A stretch of DNA of 64,000 bases from an uncultured Prevotella sp. (GCA_944319935.1 CALUFM010000006.1:1-64000); one strand, 5' to 3'. Counted from the first letter of the stretch, positions 1 through 9,401 are shown. Notes: a model not told the origin generated them from the sequence alone. Translations and numbers: made by a program.

Positions 1-52
1 GTCCGTATACCCCAATAACCGTATAACCTTAAACCTTACAACCGTAAATGCC
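1..52. repeat. Right arm of a long inverted repeat, cut by window edge
   Basis: C/A-rich tandem units (ccgtataacc, ttaaacctt, acaaccgtaaa) of about 9 bases. They match the right arms of the inverted repeats at 36506-36656 and 53017-53127. The left arm would lie before the window. Confidence 0.5.
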
Positions 53-575
53 GTTCGCCCTCTTCGAGGACGATATTGTTTGCGCATACATACCGCAAGT
101 TACGCTTCGCTCCACATGCGGCTAAGCAACGTTGGACGTCTTCGACGCCATGCTACGCATTGTTGCCATCCAAAGGGGTTGCGAATGACCCCCATTTGCA
201 CCGCCGCCTGAAATATAGGACATCCCCGCATGCCATGACGCGGACGGAAAGCGGGCGGGGAGCTACAGACCGAAAGTTTACAAATTGTCAGGAAACGGCG
301 GCCGCAGGGCCTCGTTTGCTGTCTTTTAGTAACAAAACAGGGCTTAGCAGTGTGATTATGACACGGCAAGCGGCATGCTCCCGTATGGCAAATGAGTAAA
401 AATCAAATATTTATTTAAAAACATTTTGTTATTTCAATAATCTTTCCGACCTTTGCAAAATGCAAGCAGGACTGTGAAAAACGGGGGTCAATCCAAATCT
501 GCGTGTTTCCATACGTCACACTTGTACTGTGAAAAGCAAGCGTTAAATTAAGTAAAGCTAATAATACTTTGATTT
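53..575. other. Intergenic region upstream of korA, no convincing gene
   Basis: An open frame spans 76-399, but it has no recognisable domain, a low-complexity composition and an equally long open frame on the other strand, so I do not call it. The only supported element is the korA promoter near 425-455. The stretch 60-360 contains short GC-rich inverted segments that I cannot assign. Confidence 0.5.
425..455 (+). promoter_or_regulatory. Predicted Bacteroidota promoter of korA
   Basis: TTTG at 425-428, a 19-base gap, then GACCTTTG at 448-455. This fits the -33/-7 pattern (TTTG, TAnnTTTG) apart from G for T in the first -7 base. It leaves a leader of about 110 bases before the korA start. 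Confidence 0.5.
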
Positions 576-2426
576 ATGGCAGAAGAATTGGAAGTAAAAC
601 AATTAGACGACGTAGTTGTGCGTTTCTCGGGCGACTCGGGCGACGGCATGCAACTGGCGGGAAACATCTTCTCGACAGTATCGGCTACGGTAGGTAACGG
701 TATCTCGACGTTCCCCGACTATCCGGCGGACATCCGCGCCCCGCAAGGCTCGCTTACGGGCGTCTCGGGATACCAGGTTCACATCGCCAGCGGCCGCGCT
801 TACACGCCGGGCGACAAGTGTGACGTCTTGGTTGCGATGAACGCAGCCGCCCTGAAGACGCAATACAAGTTCGCCAAGCCGCAGGCCACCATCATCATCG
901 ACACCGACAGTTTCGGCCCGAAAGACCTGCAGAAGGCTGAATTCAAGACGCCAGACTACCTTGAGGAAATGGGCATCGACAGCGACCGCGTAGTGGCTTG
1001 CCCCATCACGCAGATGGTGAAGGACTGCCTCGCCGACACGGGCATGGACAACAAGGCCATACTTAAATGCCGCAACATGTTCGCCCTGGGCATCGTCTGC
1101 TGGCTGTTCAACCGCGACATAAAATACGTCGAGGCATTCTTGCGCGAGAAGTTCGACAAGAAACCGGCCATAGCCGAAAGCAACATAAAGGTGGTCAACG
1201 CGGGCTTCAACTACGCCCACAACACCCACCAGAGCGTACCGGCCACTTACCGCATAGAATCGAAGAACAAGGTGAAGGGCCGCTACATGGACATCACCGG
1301 CAACAAGGCCACGGCCTACGGACTAATAGCCGCCGCCGAGAAGGCCGGACTGAAGCTTTACCTCGGCTCATACCCCATAACTCCTGCTACAGACATACTG
1401 CACGAGCTGGCCAAGCACAAGTCATTGGGCGTGGTAACGGTGCAGTGCGAAGACGAGATTTCGGGCTGCGCAAGCGCCATCGGGGCATCGTTCGCCGGCG
1501 CGCTGGCCGCCACGTCTACGTCAGGCCCGGGCATCTGCCTGAAGTCTGAGGCTATGAACCTGGCGGTAATCGACGAGCTGCCGCTCGTGGTAATCGACGT
1601 GCAGCGCGGCGGACCGTCAACCGGTCTGCCCACAAAGAGCGAGCAGACCGACCTGCTGCAAGCCCTGTTCGGCCGCAACGGCGAGTCACCCATGCCGGTA
1701 ATAGCCGCCACTAGCCCGACAAACTGCTTCGACGCGGTATACCAGGCGGCAAAAATCGCCCTTGAACACCTCACCCCCGTGGTGCTGCTCACCGACGCCT
1801 TCGTGGCCAACGGCTCTGGCGCGTGGAAGCTGCCGAACATCGACGAGCTGCCGGAAATCCACCCGCACTACGTCACCCCCGAGCAGAAAGGCCACTACAC
1901 GCCGTACATGCGCGACCCGGAGACAGGCGTGCGCTACTGGGCAATCCCCGGACAGGAGGGCTACGAACACATACTGGGCGGCCTGGAGAAAGACGGCAAC
2001 ACCGGAGCCATATCCACCGACCCCGAGAACCACGACAAGATGTGCCACCTGCGCGCGATGAAGGTGTTCAAAATCCCCGTGCCCGACGTCGAGGTGATGG
2101 GCGACGCTGACGACGCTGACCTGCTAATCGTAGGCTTCGGCGGCACGTTCGGCCACCTCTACTCGGCAATGAACGAGCTTAGGGAGCGCGGCGAGAAAGT
2201 GGCCTTGGCCCACTTCAGCTACATCAACCCGCTGCCGAAGAACACCGCCCACGTGCTGACAAAATACAAGAAAGTCGTCGTTGCGGAGCAGAACCTCGGC
2301 CAGTTCGCCGGATACCTGCGCATGAAGGTTGACAACTTCACCCCCTACCAGTTCAACCAAGTCAAGGGCCAGCCTTTCGTCGTGGAAGAACTTGTAAAGG
2401 CGTTCACCAAGATAATTAAGAATTAA
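576..2426 (+). CDS. korA: 2-oxoacid:ferredoxin oxidoreductase, fused gamma-alpha subunit (2-oxoglutarate type)
   Basis: Subunit of the cytoplasmic enzyme that oxidatively decarboxylates a 2-oxoacid, probably 2-oxoglutarate, to its acyl-CoA while reducing ferredoxin. Residues about 10-195 form the gamma domain (RFSGDSGDGM, then DYPADIRAPQG). Residues about 240-616 form the alpha thiamine-pyrophosphate pyrimidine domain, with SYPITPATD, QCEDEISG and QRGGPSTGLPTKSEQ. The fused gamma-alpha layout and the 616-residue length are normal for KorA. The beta subunit follows 162 bases downstream. The exact 2-oxoacid is inferred from family resemblance; pyruvate or branched-chain versions are less likely because those usually have other subunit splits. 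Confidence 0.9.
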   Translation: MAEELEVKQLDDVVVRFSGDSGDGMQLAGNIFSTVSATVGNGISTFPDYPADIRAPQGSLTGVSGYQVHIASGRAYTPGDKCDVLVAMNAAALKTQYKFAKPQATIIIDTDSFGPKDLQKAEFKTPDYLEEMGIDSDRVVACPITQMVKDCLADTGMDNKAILKCRNMFALGIVCWLFNRDIKYVEAFLREKFDKKPAIAESNIKVVNAGFNYAHNTHQSVPATYRIESKNKVKGRYMDITGNKATAYGLIAAAEKAGLKLYLGSYPITPATDILHELAKHKSLGVVTVQCEDEISGCASAIGASFAGALAATSTSGPGICLKSEAMNLAVIDELPLVVIDVQRGGPSTGLPTKSEQTDLLQALFGRNGESPMPVIAATSPTNCFDAVYQAAKIALEHLTPVVLLTDAFVANGSGAWKLPNIDELPEIHPHYVTPEQKGHYTPYMRDPETGVRYWAIPGQEGYEHILGGLEKDGNTGAISTDPENHDKMCHLRAMKVFKIPVPDVEVMGDADDADLLIVGFGGTFGHLYSAMNELRERGEKVALAHFSYINPLPKNTAHVLTKYKKVVVAEQNLGQFAGYLRMKVDNFTPYQFNQVKGQPFVVEELVKAFTKIIKN

Positions 2427-2445
2427 AGAAAGGATAGTGAGTACA

Positions 2446-2571
2446 GTGAGCAAAGGAGCAACGGAGCAGAGGAGCCAAGACAAGCCATCGAATCACCGCC
2501 ATGACTTCGCAACCGGCGGACAAGGCGCCAGCCTTGGCTCATTCGCCCAACGCCTCCCGAACTCCCCAAAA
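2446..2571. repeat. Decayed inverted repeat with 8-base units between korA and korB
   Basis: The left arm (2446-2480) is four near-perfect 8-mers: gagcaaag, gagcaacg, gagcagag, gagccaag. The right arm (2531-2571), read on the other strand, keeps a G-rich triplet every 8 bases and ends in the same ccaag. Only the inner tip still pairs well. It looks like an eroded member of the dispersed inverted-repeat family. Confidence 0.45.
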
Positions 2572-2588
2572 CTAAAAAAACACAAGCA

Positions 2589-3593
2589 ATGGAATACACT
2601 GCCTTAGATTATAAAAAGGGACAACCGCGCTGGTGTCCCGGTTGCGGAGACCACTTCTTCTTGGCTTCGCTTCACAAGGCCATGGCGGAAATCGGCGTGC
2701 CGCCTTACCAAACAGCCGTAATATCGGGCATCGGCTGCTCAAGCCGACTGCCGTATTATGTCAGCACGTATGCCATGCAGACAATCCACGGCCGTGCCGC
2801 AGCCATCGCCACAGGCGCGAAAGTGGCCAACCCCGACCTCGCCATCTGGCAAATCAGCGGCGACGGCGACGGCCTCGCCATCGGCGGCAATCACTTCATC
2901 CATGCCATGCGCCGCAACATCGACCTGAACATGATTCTCCTGAACAACCGCATCTACGGCTTGACGAAAGGCCAGTATTCGCCGACGTCGCCGCGCGGCT
3001 TTGTCAGCAAGTCGTCGCCTTACGGCACGGTTGAAGACCCGTTCCTTCCCGCCGAGCTGTGCTTCGGCGCAAGGGGGCACTTCTTCGCGCGCGCCGTAGC
3101 CACCGACGCTGAAGGAACGGTTGACATACTGAAGGCCGCCTACTATCACAAGGGTGCGTCGGTATGCGAAATCCTGCAGAACTGCGTCATCTTCAACAAC
3201 GGCTGCTACGACTCCATCTATAAGAAAGAGGTGCGCGCCAAGAACGCAATCTACGTTCGCCACGGCCAGCCCCTGGTGTTCGGCGAGAACAACGAGTACG
3301 GCTTAGTGCAGGAAGGCTTCGGCCTGAAGGTTGTCAAAATCGGCGACGACGGCGTAAGCATCGACGACATCCTCGTGCATGACGCCCACTGCATGGACAA
3401 CACCCTGCAGTTGAAGCTCGCCATGATGGACAACGAACATGGCTTCCCCGTGGCCTTGGGCGTAATCCGCGACGTGGAGGCCCCGACATACGAGGCCGCC
3501 GTGGAAGAGCAGATTGAGGAAGTGAAGGGCAAGAAGAAATACCACAACTTCATGGAGCTGCTCGAGACAAACGACACATGGGTGGTTGAGTGA
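2589..3593 (+). CDS. korB: 2-oxoacid:ferredoxin oxidoreductase, beta subunit
   Basis: Catalytic thiamine-pyrophosphate subunit partnering KorA. Near the N-terminus WCPGCGDH carries two cysteines typical of the [4Fe-4S] site; a further conserved cysteine sits in GIGCSSRLPYY. The cofactor motif starts at GDGDGLAIGGNH and runs to the NN of ILLNNRIYG. TKGQYSPTSPRG is a typical OFOR-beta segment. The length of 334 residues is normal. It is co-directional with korA, so the two are probably one transcript. A strong terminator-like hairpin follows at 3613-3666. Confidence 0.92.
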   Translation: MEYTALDYKKGQPRWCPGCGDHFFLASLHKAMAEIGVPPYQTAVISGIGCSSRLPYYVSTYAMQTIHGRAAAIATGAKVANPDLAIWQISGDGDGLAIGGNHFIHAMRRNIDLNMILLNNRIYGLTKGQYSPTSPRGFVSKSSPYGTVEDPFLPAELCFGARGHFFARAVATDAEGTVDILKAAYYHKGASVCEILQNCVIFNNGCYDSIYKKEVRAKNAIYVRHGQPLVFGENNEYGLVQEGFGLKVVKIGDDGVSIDDILVHDAHCMDNTLQLKLAMMDNEHGFPVALGVIRDVEAPTYEAAVEEQIEEVKGKKKYHNFMELLETNDTWVVE

Positions 3594-3612
3594 CCCAGGC
3601 TATCCAGAATAC

Positions 3613-3666
3613 AGGCATCCCCCTTGTCACCATGCCGCACGGCATTGGCAAGGGGGATGCCTTTTT
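3613..3666 (+). terminator. Rho-independent terminator after korB
   Basis: Stem of 14 pairs: aggcatcccccttg (3613-3626) with caagggggatgcct (3649-3662), followed by a run of T. A smaller nested hairpin (atgccgcacggcat) sits in the loop. Confidence 0.8.
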
Positions 3667-3715
3667 ACGTCCAATGCGCTGCGCCACGCGGCGTAACGCA
3701 TTGTGCCCCAGCATA

Positions 3716-3805
3716 TTGCGAAAGGCCGTCTTTTACAGTGCGAAAGGCGGCCTTCCGCTTTATGAAATACGGCCTTTCGCAAAGCGGTTTGCCGCCTTTC
3801 ACTGC
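3716..3805. repeat. GC-rich 22-base-period palindrome cluster, copy 1
   Basis: Four units of about 22 bases built on gcgaaaggccgtctttt and its complement (ggcctttcgc). Neighbouring units are mutually complementary, so several hairpins can form. It lies 3' of korB, after the terminator. Confidence 0.7.
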
Positions 3806-3998
3806 CTGCAAGCAGCCAACGCACACGAAAGCCTATGGCAAGAGAACGCCGAAGGCACAACCCCCGCCACATGGCACAGTACTTGGATATTTGCCACAAG
3901 CGTCACGACAACAGTAACATATTAACGTGCAAAACGCTGTTTTAACTCCATAAAACCGTATTTTTATACTGAAAACTTTAAAAAAACGAGGGAAAAGC

Positions 3999-4147
3999 TT
4001 TGACGAATGAAAAAAAATCTATAATATTGCAAACGAGATGCAAGGTTTTCACAAACCTCCGTATCAACCATGACAAGCACGGTTTGAAGTCTAAAAGTCC
4101 TGCTCCAACCATGTGCAAAGTATAACAAGGACTATCATTCAACCATT
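3999..4147 (+). promoter_or_regulatory. Promoter and conserved leader of the first secreted paralogue
   Basis: TTTG at 3999-4002, 19 bases, then TAATATTG at 4022-4029. The following leader of about 118 bases is strongly conserved with the leader of the second paralogue (5731-5881), including tgacaagcacggtttgaag and aaaagtcctgctccaacca. Conservation outside the coding region may reflect recent duplication or a structured regulatory leader. Confidence 0.6.
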
Positions 4148-5545
4148 ATGAAGAAACAATTACTTTTCACGGCGGCGTTGTCACTGCTCGCGGCCACAGG
4201 CGTCCAAGCACAAGGAGGTTATCAGTTTGAAAGGTTCTTTGACACCCCTTACACCGACATCGACGGGCAGTCAAGCCCCGGAGTGTTCGGAGTGTTCAAC
4301 AAGGTGTCAGGCAACGGCAAGTACGCCGTTGGCTATGACGACCAGATGGCTTCAGGAGCCGTATACATGTGGAGCTTGGAGAAGCCAGACGAACTGCAGT
4401 TCATCGGCAACGACTACACCTGCCCGGGCGCGGCGTGCGACGTAACGAACGAAGGCTTGGTTGTCGGAGCTTTCAAGGGCAGCGTGGAAAACACCAACAT
4501 AGAGACTGGCGAGCTTGAGACCGTGACATGCCCCGTGCCCGCATACAGGACTCAGGACGGCGAATGGCACTACCTGCCAATACCGGCAGACTACTCAGGC
4601 TCGAAGGCGTCAGGCATGAACCTCAGCATGGCGCGCGCCGTGACGTCTGACGGCAAGACCATAGTCGGGCACTTCTACGTGAGGACTGGCATCGTTGAGC
4701 GCCCATGGCTCATGGAAAAGGTGGCCATGTTCCCCGTGCTGTGGGAGCTTGAGGACGGCGAATACGTACTGAAAGACGACTTCCGCGAAGCCGGCAAGAA
4801 CAGCATGCTCTACAAAGACGGCGAACTCAAGGAAGTAGGCGAGGCGGAATACAACGTGTTCTACGTATACGGCCTCAGCGAGGACGGCAAGACAATCGTC
4901 GGCATGAACACGTCGGCCACGGGCGGCTTCAACCCGGCGTTCATCCGTGACGGCAGGCTCGTGCAGCTGTTCGACTGCGCCGACCCTGACACACCGTCGT
5001 TCGACGGCGGCATCTGCAACAACATTGACGCGGCGGGCAATATATACGGCTACTTCAACTACGAGGTAGGCACAGAAGGCAACGCCAATTACAACTTCGT
5101 ATACACGGCCGACGGCAAGTTGGAGTTCACCGACACATGGTACATCTGCGGAACGAAAGACGGCAAGACGAGGTTCCCGCAATACTACAACGGCCTTACA
5201 AACGTGATGGACTGCAGCGACGACGGCAAGGTTGTGGTTGGCGGAACAATGGAGTCGGCCATGGGCGGCGCTGTCAACGGCCCCGGCGTAACATATGACG
5301 ACGACGTGGTGTCAGGCGTAGACCGCGTCGAAGCCATCCGCAACAACGTGGGCGTCGACTACCGCGGCGGCATCCTCGTTGTAACAGGAGAATATGACCG
5401 CGCAGACGTTTACAACGCTCAGGGCGCGCTCGTGGCCACCGGCGGACAGGGCAAGGCGTTCAGCATGGAGGGCAACCCGGCCGGAGCGTACATCGTGAAA
5501 GTGACCACAGCCGACGGCGTGAAGAGCTACAAGTTCGCAAGATAA
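4148..5545 (+). CDS. Secreted repeat protein with C-terminal sorting tail, paralogue 1
   Basis: Signal peptide at residues 1-21 (ends GVQAQ). The body contains repeated segments of the form S-x-D-G-K-x-x-V-G (SGNGKYAVG, TSDGKTIVG, SEDGKTIVG, SDDGKVVVG), each followed by a W- or F-containing strand, as in HAF-repeat extracellular proteins that probably fold as beta-propellers. The last 75 residues (a VVTGEYDRADVYNAQG strand, then GAYIVKVTTADG and a basic end) resemble a type IX secretion sorting domain. The protein is therefore probably exported to the surface or medium. Substrate and role are unknown. It is a close tandem paralogue of the next gene, with which it shares promoter and leader. 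Nothing indicates an enzymatic active site. Confidence 0.75.
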   Translation: MKKQLLFTAALSLLAATGVQAQGGYQFERFFDTPYTDIDGQSSPGVFGVFNKVSGNGKYAVGYDDQMASGAVYMWSLEKPDELQFIGNDYTCPGAACDVTNEGLVVGAFKGSVENTNIETGELETVTCPVPAYRTQDGEWHYLPIPADYSGSKASGMNLSMARAVTSDGKTIVGHFYVRTGIVERPWLMEKVAMFPVLWELEDGEYVLKDDFREAGKNSMLYKDGELKEVGEAEYNVFYVYGLSEDGKTIVGMNTSATGGFNPAFIRDGRLVQLFDCADPDTPSFDGGICNNIDAAGNIYGYFNYEVGTEGNANYNFVYTADGKLEFTDTWYICGTKDGKTRFPQYYNGLTNVMDCSDDGKVVVGGTMESAMGGAVNGPGVTYDDDVVSGVDRVEAIRNNVGVDYRGGILVVTGEYDRADVYNAQGALVATGGQGKAFSMEGNPAGAYIVKVTTADGVKSYKFAR

Positions 5546-5569
5546 GCGGCAAGAACACAACAAAACAAA

Positions 5570-5616
5570 CATGTAAAGAGGGGCGCACGCGGTCAACGTG
5601 CGCCCCTCTTTACATG
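5570..5616 (+). terminator. Strong terminator after paralogue 1
   Basis: Perfect 20-base-pair stem: catgtaaagaggggcgcacg (5570-5589) pairs with 5597-5616 around a 7-base loop. The symmetry would work on both strands. No long T tract follows outside the stem, but the stem contains cccctcttt. Confidence 0.7.
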
Positions 5617-5730
5617 CGTCAGCCCCACGCCTAAACATGTACATGAGCAAGAGACCGACCACACCCAAAGGCTCAAGCAACAGGAAAACGTATTTTTATG
5701 CCGAAAAAAATCAAAAAAAAGCGGAAAACC

Positions 5731-5881
5731 TTTGATAAATGAAAAAAATACTATAATATTGCAAACGAGACGCAAGATTTTCGAAATACGACATAAACAT
5801 CTATGACAAGCACGGTTTGAAGCCTAAAAGTCCTGCTCCAACCATGTGCAAAATACAAACAAGGACTGTCATTCAACCATT
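5731..5881 (+). promoter_or_regulatory. Promoter and conserved leader of the second secreted paralogue
   Basis: TTTG at 5731-5734, 19 bases, then TAATATTG at 5754-5761. The leader to the start codon matches the one upstream of 4148 nearly base for base in several blocks, showing that the whole unit (promoter, leader, gene) was duplicated. Confidence 0.6.
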
Positions 5882-7285
5882 ATGAAAAAACAATTACTTT
5901 TCACCGCTGCACTGTCGCTGCTCGCAGCCACAGGCGTTCAAGCGCAAGGAGAGAACCATCTCGAAAGTTTCTTCAACACGACTTACACCGACATCGACGG
6001 GCAGTCAAGCCCGGGAGTGTTCGGAGTGTTCAACAAGGTGTCAGGCAACGGCAAATACGCCGTGGGTTATGACGACCAGATGAACTCGGGAGCGGTATTC
6101 CTTTGGAACGTGGAAAACCCCGGGGAAATAACGTTCATCGGCAACGACTACGCCTGCCCCGGCGCGGCTTGCGACGTGACGAACGACGGCCTTATTGTAG
6201 GCGCGTACAAAGGCAGCGTGGAAGAGGAAAACATCAACACCAAAGAGGTTGAGACGGTTACGTGCCCCGTGCCGGCGTACAGGACACCTGAAGGTGAATG
6301 GAAGCACCTGCCAATCCCCGCCGACTACTCTGGTTCGAAAGCTGCCGGCATGATGCTCAGCATGGCACGCGCCGTGACATCAGACGGCAAGACAATAGCC
6401 GGACACTTCTACGTAAGGACAGGCGTAGGCGAGAGCCCGTTGGGCGGATTAGTTGAAAAGGCGCAAATGATACCAGTGCTGTGGCAGCTTGAGGACGGCG
6501 AATACGTACTGAAGGACGACTTCCGCAAACTCGGCACGAACAGTCTGCTTTACAAGGACGGCGAACTGCAGGAAGTAAAGGAGACCGAATACAGCGTGTT
6601 CTACATCTACGGCCTCAGCGAGGACGGCAAGACAATCGTCGGCATGAACACTTCAGGCACCGGAGGCTTCAACCCGGCGTTCATCCGTGACGGCAAGCTC
6701 GTGCAACTGTTCGACTGCACCGACCCCGACAACCCGTCGTTCGACGGTGGCATCTGCAACAACGTTGACGCCGCTGGCAACATATACGGCTACTTCAACT
6801 ACGAGGTTGGCGACGACTCTTACAGCTCAAACTATTTCGTGTACACGGCCGACGGAAAGTTGGAATTCACCGATACATGGTACATCTGCGGAACAAAGGA
6901 CGGACAGACAAAGTTCACACAGTCTTATGAAGGTCTCAGCAACGTGATGGACTGCAGCGACGACGGCAAAGTTGTGGTTGGCGGAACCATGGAGTCAGCC
7001 ATGGGCGGCGCAGTCAACGGCCCCGGCGTGGTATATAACGAAAGCGTACTGACGGGCGTAGAGCGCGTCGACGCAATACGCAACAACGTAGGCATAGACT
7101 ACCGCGGAGGACTGCTTGTTGTCACAGGAGAATATGACCGCGCAGACGTATACAACGCGCAAGGCGCGCTCGTGGCAACCGGCGGACAGGGCAAGGCGTT
7201 CAGCATGGAGGGCAACCCCGCGGGAGCCTACATCGTGAAGGTGACCACAGCCGACGGCGTGAAGAGCTACAAGTTCGCAAGATAA
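5882..7285 (+). CDS. Secreted repeat protein with C-terminal sorting tail, paralogue 2
   Basis: Starts at the ATG giving MKKQLLFTAALSLLAATG, the same signal peptide as the upstream paralogue; an ATG 36 bases earlier would only add a non-signal extension. The same D-G-K-x-x-V-G repeats occur through the body and the last 75 residues are almost identical to the neighbour, ending SYKFAR. Differences are concentrated in the middle region (for example GVGESPLGGLVEKAQM against GIVERPWLMEKVAM). A tandem duplication with later divergence of surface loops is the simplest reading. The function is not known. It is followed 21 bases later by an Omp28-like gene in the same direction, possibly one transcript. 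Confidence 0.75.
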   Translation: MKKQLLFTAALSLLAATGVQAQGENHLESFFNTTYTDIDGQSSPGVFGVFNKVSGNGKYAVGYDDQMNSGAVFLWNVENPGEITFIGNDYACPGAACDVTNDGLIVGAYKGSVEEENINTKEVETVTCPVPAYRTPEGEWKHLPIPADYSGSKAAGMMLSMARAVTSDGKTIAGHFYVRTGVGESPLGGLVEKAQMIPVLWQLEDGEYVLKDDFRKLGTNSLLYKDGELQEVKETEYSVFYIYGLSEDGKTIVGMNTSGTGGFNPAFIRDGKLVQLFDCTDPDNPSFDGGICNNVDAAGNIYGYFNYEVGDDSYSSNYFVYTADGKLEFTDTWYICGTKDGQTKFTQSYEGLSNVMDCSDDGKVVVGGTMESAMGGAVNGPGVVYNESVLTGVERVDAIRNNVGIDYRGGLLVVTGEYDRADVYNAQGALVATGGQGKAFSMEGNPAGAYIVKVTTADGVKSYKFAR

Positions 7286-7306
7286 GATGAAAAGCGAAAT
7301 AAAAAC

Positions 7307-9163
7307 ATGCAAATGAACAGAAGCATAACCAAAACCTTGAAGACCGCATGCCTACTGCTTGCGGTCTTCGTGTCTTGTCCGGCCATGGCCGACAACGACA
7401 CAGAAGTGAAGCTCGGCTACTGCAAGGAGAACAGCGTGACGTTCGAGCTTGTGCAAGACAAGGGCACTGGAGGCTCCGCGCTGTACTTCCCAGAAAGCAC
7501 CATGCAGATGTACACCGGGAACTACGTGACCAGCGTGCGCTTGGACGTGCAGACGGCGACAGCAGAAGACGCCGTGAGGATATTCATAACCCACGACCTT
7601 GACGAGGAGCCGCTGTACGAGCAGCGATGCACCATAAGCAAGGGCGGATGGACGACGGTCACGCTTGACACTCCGTTCCCCATCGACGGCTCGGCCCTGT
7701 ACATAGGATACGAGGTGACAGGCCAGTACTACCTGCGCTACAGCAACCGCCTGCTGGCCGGCGAGGAATACATCAAGACAGACGACAAGGGCTGGAGGAA
7801 GTACACAAACATCTACAGCGCGTCGTTCTACGCACTGGTTGACGGCGACAACATGCCGGCCGGCAACGTGCGCGTTGACCATGTGTACATGCCAGGCTAC
7901 GCCGTGACAGGGGAACCGCTGAAATTCAGCGGCGAGTTCACCAACCTCGCGCCAAACGACGTTGACAACCTTACGCTGACCTATTACGTTGACGGCAAGG
8001 CGGCAAAAGAAGAGACTGTTGACGTCAACAGGACGTCATACCTCGCCACAGGCTCGTTCGAGGCGAGCGGCCTGACACTCGAAGCCGGACGCCACGACGT
8101 GAGCATAGAGCTGACGGGGGTGAACGGCAAGGAGGACTCCGACCCTACCGACAACACCACGAGGACAAAAAACGTGCTTGTGATTGACGAGTTCACGCCG
8201 CGCAACATGCTGTTCGAGGTGTTCTCGACCGAGAAATGCGTCAACTGCCCACAGGCCCATACAGTAATCGCCAACACTTACAAAGACTTCAAGGACGTCA
8301 TCGAATTAGGCCACCACTCGGCTTACTACGACGACAAGTTCACCATCCAGGCAAGCCTGGACTACGAATGGTTCTACACCAACCAGTCAATGCTGTTCGC
8401 CCCGGCGGGCATGTTCGACCGCACATGCTTCGACGACAACCTGCCTATGTTCTACGACGTAAAGTCGCCGGTAACGGGGTTAGGCTCTTCAGAACTGCTC
8501 GTGATACGCCAAGAGGCGTTGTCAGTACCGGCGTTCACCACGGTCAACATCGAGAAGAGCCTTGACAAGGAAGCCCGCAAACTGACGCTCGACGTCAGCG
8601 GAAAGGCCCTGCTGCCAATCGACAACCCTGAAAAGGTGCGCCTGTACGTCTTCCTGAAAGAGGACAGCATCTACACCGAGACACAGAACGGAGCCAGCGG
8701 GGGCTTCTACCAACGCCACGTGGCGCGCCTCAGCATGACGCCCACATGGGGCGACCCGATAGACGTTGAGAACGGATTTGAAGCGACCTACTCGGCCGAC
8801 ATCCCCGAAGAGTGCAACATCGACAACATGTACGCGGTGGCTTTCGTGGCTTACTACGACCCGGAAGACCACCTGAATTGCAACGTGCTGAACACGAGCG
8901 AGTTGCGCCTCGTGGAGAAACCGGCCACGGGCATCGGCATAACGGAAATAGACAAGGCCGAGGCCGGCATGAAGTTTGACGGCGAACATGTCATCGTGCC
9001 CGGCGGATATGACAGGCTCTGCATCTACGACATGTCAGGATGCTGCCGCCTCAACATGGCCGACGGCGGCACGTTCACGGCCATTGGCCACCTGCCCAAA
9101 GGCGTGTACATCGTAAAGGCGGAGAAAGACGGCGCCGCAAGCACCCTGAAGATAAAGTTGTAA
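7307..9163 (+). CDS. Omp28-related secreted protein with sorting tail
   Basis: The signal peptide ends at about residue 28 (SCPAMA); a second ATG two codons on is also possible. Residues about 30-180 look like a beta-sandwich region. From about residue 295 the segment FEVFSTEKCVNCPQAHTVI, with its CxxC, followed by a thioredoxin-like core (ELGHHSAYYDDKF, then PAGMFDR) matches the Omp28 family of outer-membrane or surface lipoproteins in Bacteroidota. The last 80 residues (GYDRLCIYDMSG, then LPKGVYIVKAEKDG) resemble a type IX sorting domain. It lies directly downstream of the two secreted paralogues. The CxxC suggests a fold relationship with thioredoxins; redox activity is not shown. Confidence 0.72.
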   Translation: MQMNRSITKTLKTACLLLAVFVSCPAMADNDTEVKLGYCKENSVTFELVQDKGTGGSALYFPESTMQMYTGNYVTSVRLDVQTATAEDAVRIFITHDLDEEPLYEQRCTISKGGWTTVTLDTPFPIDGSALYIGYEVTGQYYLRYSNRLLAGEEYIKTDDKGWRKYTNIYSASFYALVDGDNMPAGNVRVDHVYMPGYAVTGEPLKFSGEFTNLAPNDVDNLTLTYYVDGKAAKEETVDVNRTSYLATGSFEASGLTLEAGRHDVSIELTGVNGKEDSDPTDNTTRTKNVLVIDEFTPRNMLFEVFSTEKCVNCPQAHTVIANTYKDFKDVIELGHHSAYYDDKFTIQASLDYEWFYTNQSMLFAPAGMFDRTCFDDNLPMFYDVKSPVTGLGSSELLVIRQEALSVPAFTTVNIEKSLDKEARKLTLDVSGKALLPIDNPEKVRLYVFLKEDSIYTETQNGASGGFYQRHVARLSMTPTWGDPIDVENGFEATYSADIPEECNIDNMYAVAFVAYYDPEDHLNCNVLNTSELRLVEKPATGIGITEIDKAEAGMKFDGEHVIVPGGYDRLCIYDMSGCCRLNMADGGTFTAIGHLPKGVYIVKAEKDGAASTLKIKL

Positions 9164-9182
9164 AACTAAAGAACTACAACAC

Positions 9183-9242
9183 AACGGCATTGCCAGACAT
9201 CATCCTGGCAATGCCGTTTTTTCTTTTCCATACCACAAGGGA
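9183..9242 (+). terminator. Rho-independent terminator after the Omp28-like gene
   Basis: aacggcattgccag (9183-9196) pairs perfectly with ctggcaatgccgtt (9225-9238), followed directly by a T-rich tract. Confidence 0.85.
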
Positions 9243-9297
9243 ACCAGACTGGCACCAAGCGCGGAGCGGAAACGCGCAACGCGCTCAACACCAACAA

Positions 9298-9378
9298 CTT
9301 ACGAAAGACGGTCTTTTGCCATGCAAGAGACCGTCTTTCAGCGCATGAAAGGCGGCATTCCGCCACGCCGTTTGGCGC
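9298..9378. repeat. GC-rich 22-base-period palindrome cluster, copy 2
   Basis: Units built on acgaaagacggtcttttgc and its complement gcaagagaccgtcttt, then gaaaggcggcattccgcc. Same period and letters as the other copies; located 3' of the Omp28-like gene. Confidence 0.7.
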
Positions 9379-9401
9379 AAGACGCGAACAGGGCGGCCAC
9401 A

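Noticed and set aside
76-399. Open frame of 107 codons before korA
   Set aside because: No domain or signal peptide, mixed composition, an open frame of similar size on the other strand and no promoter before it.
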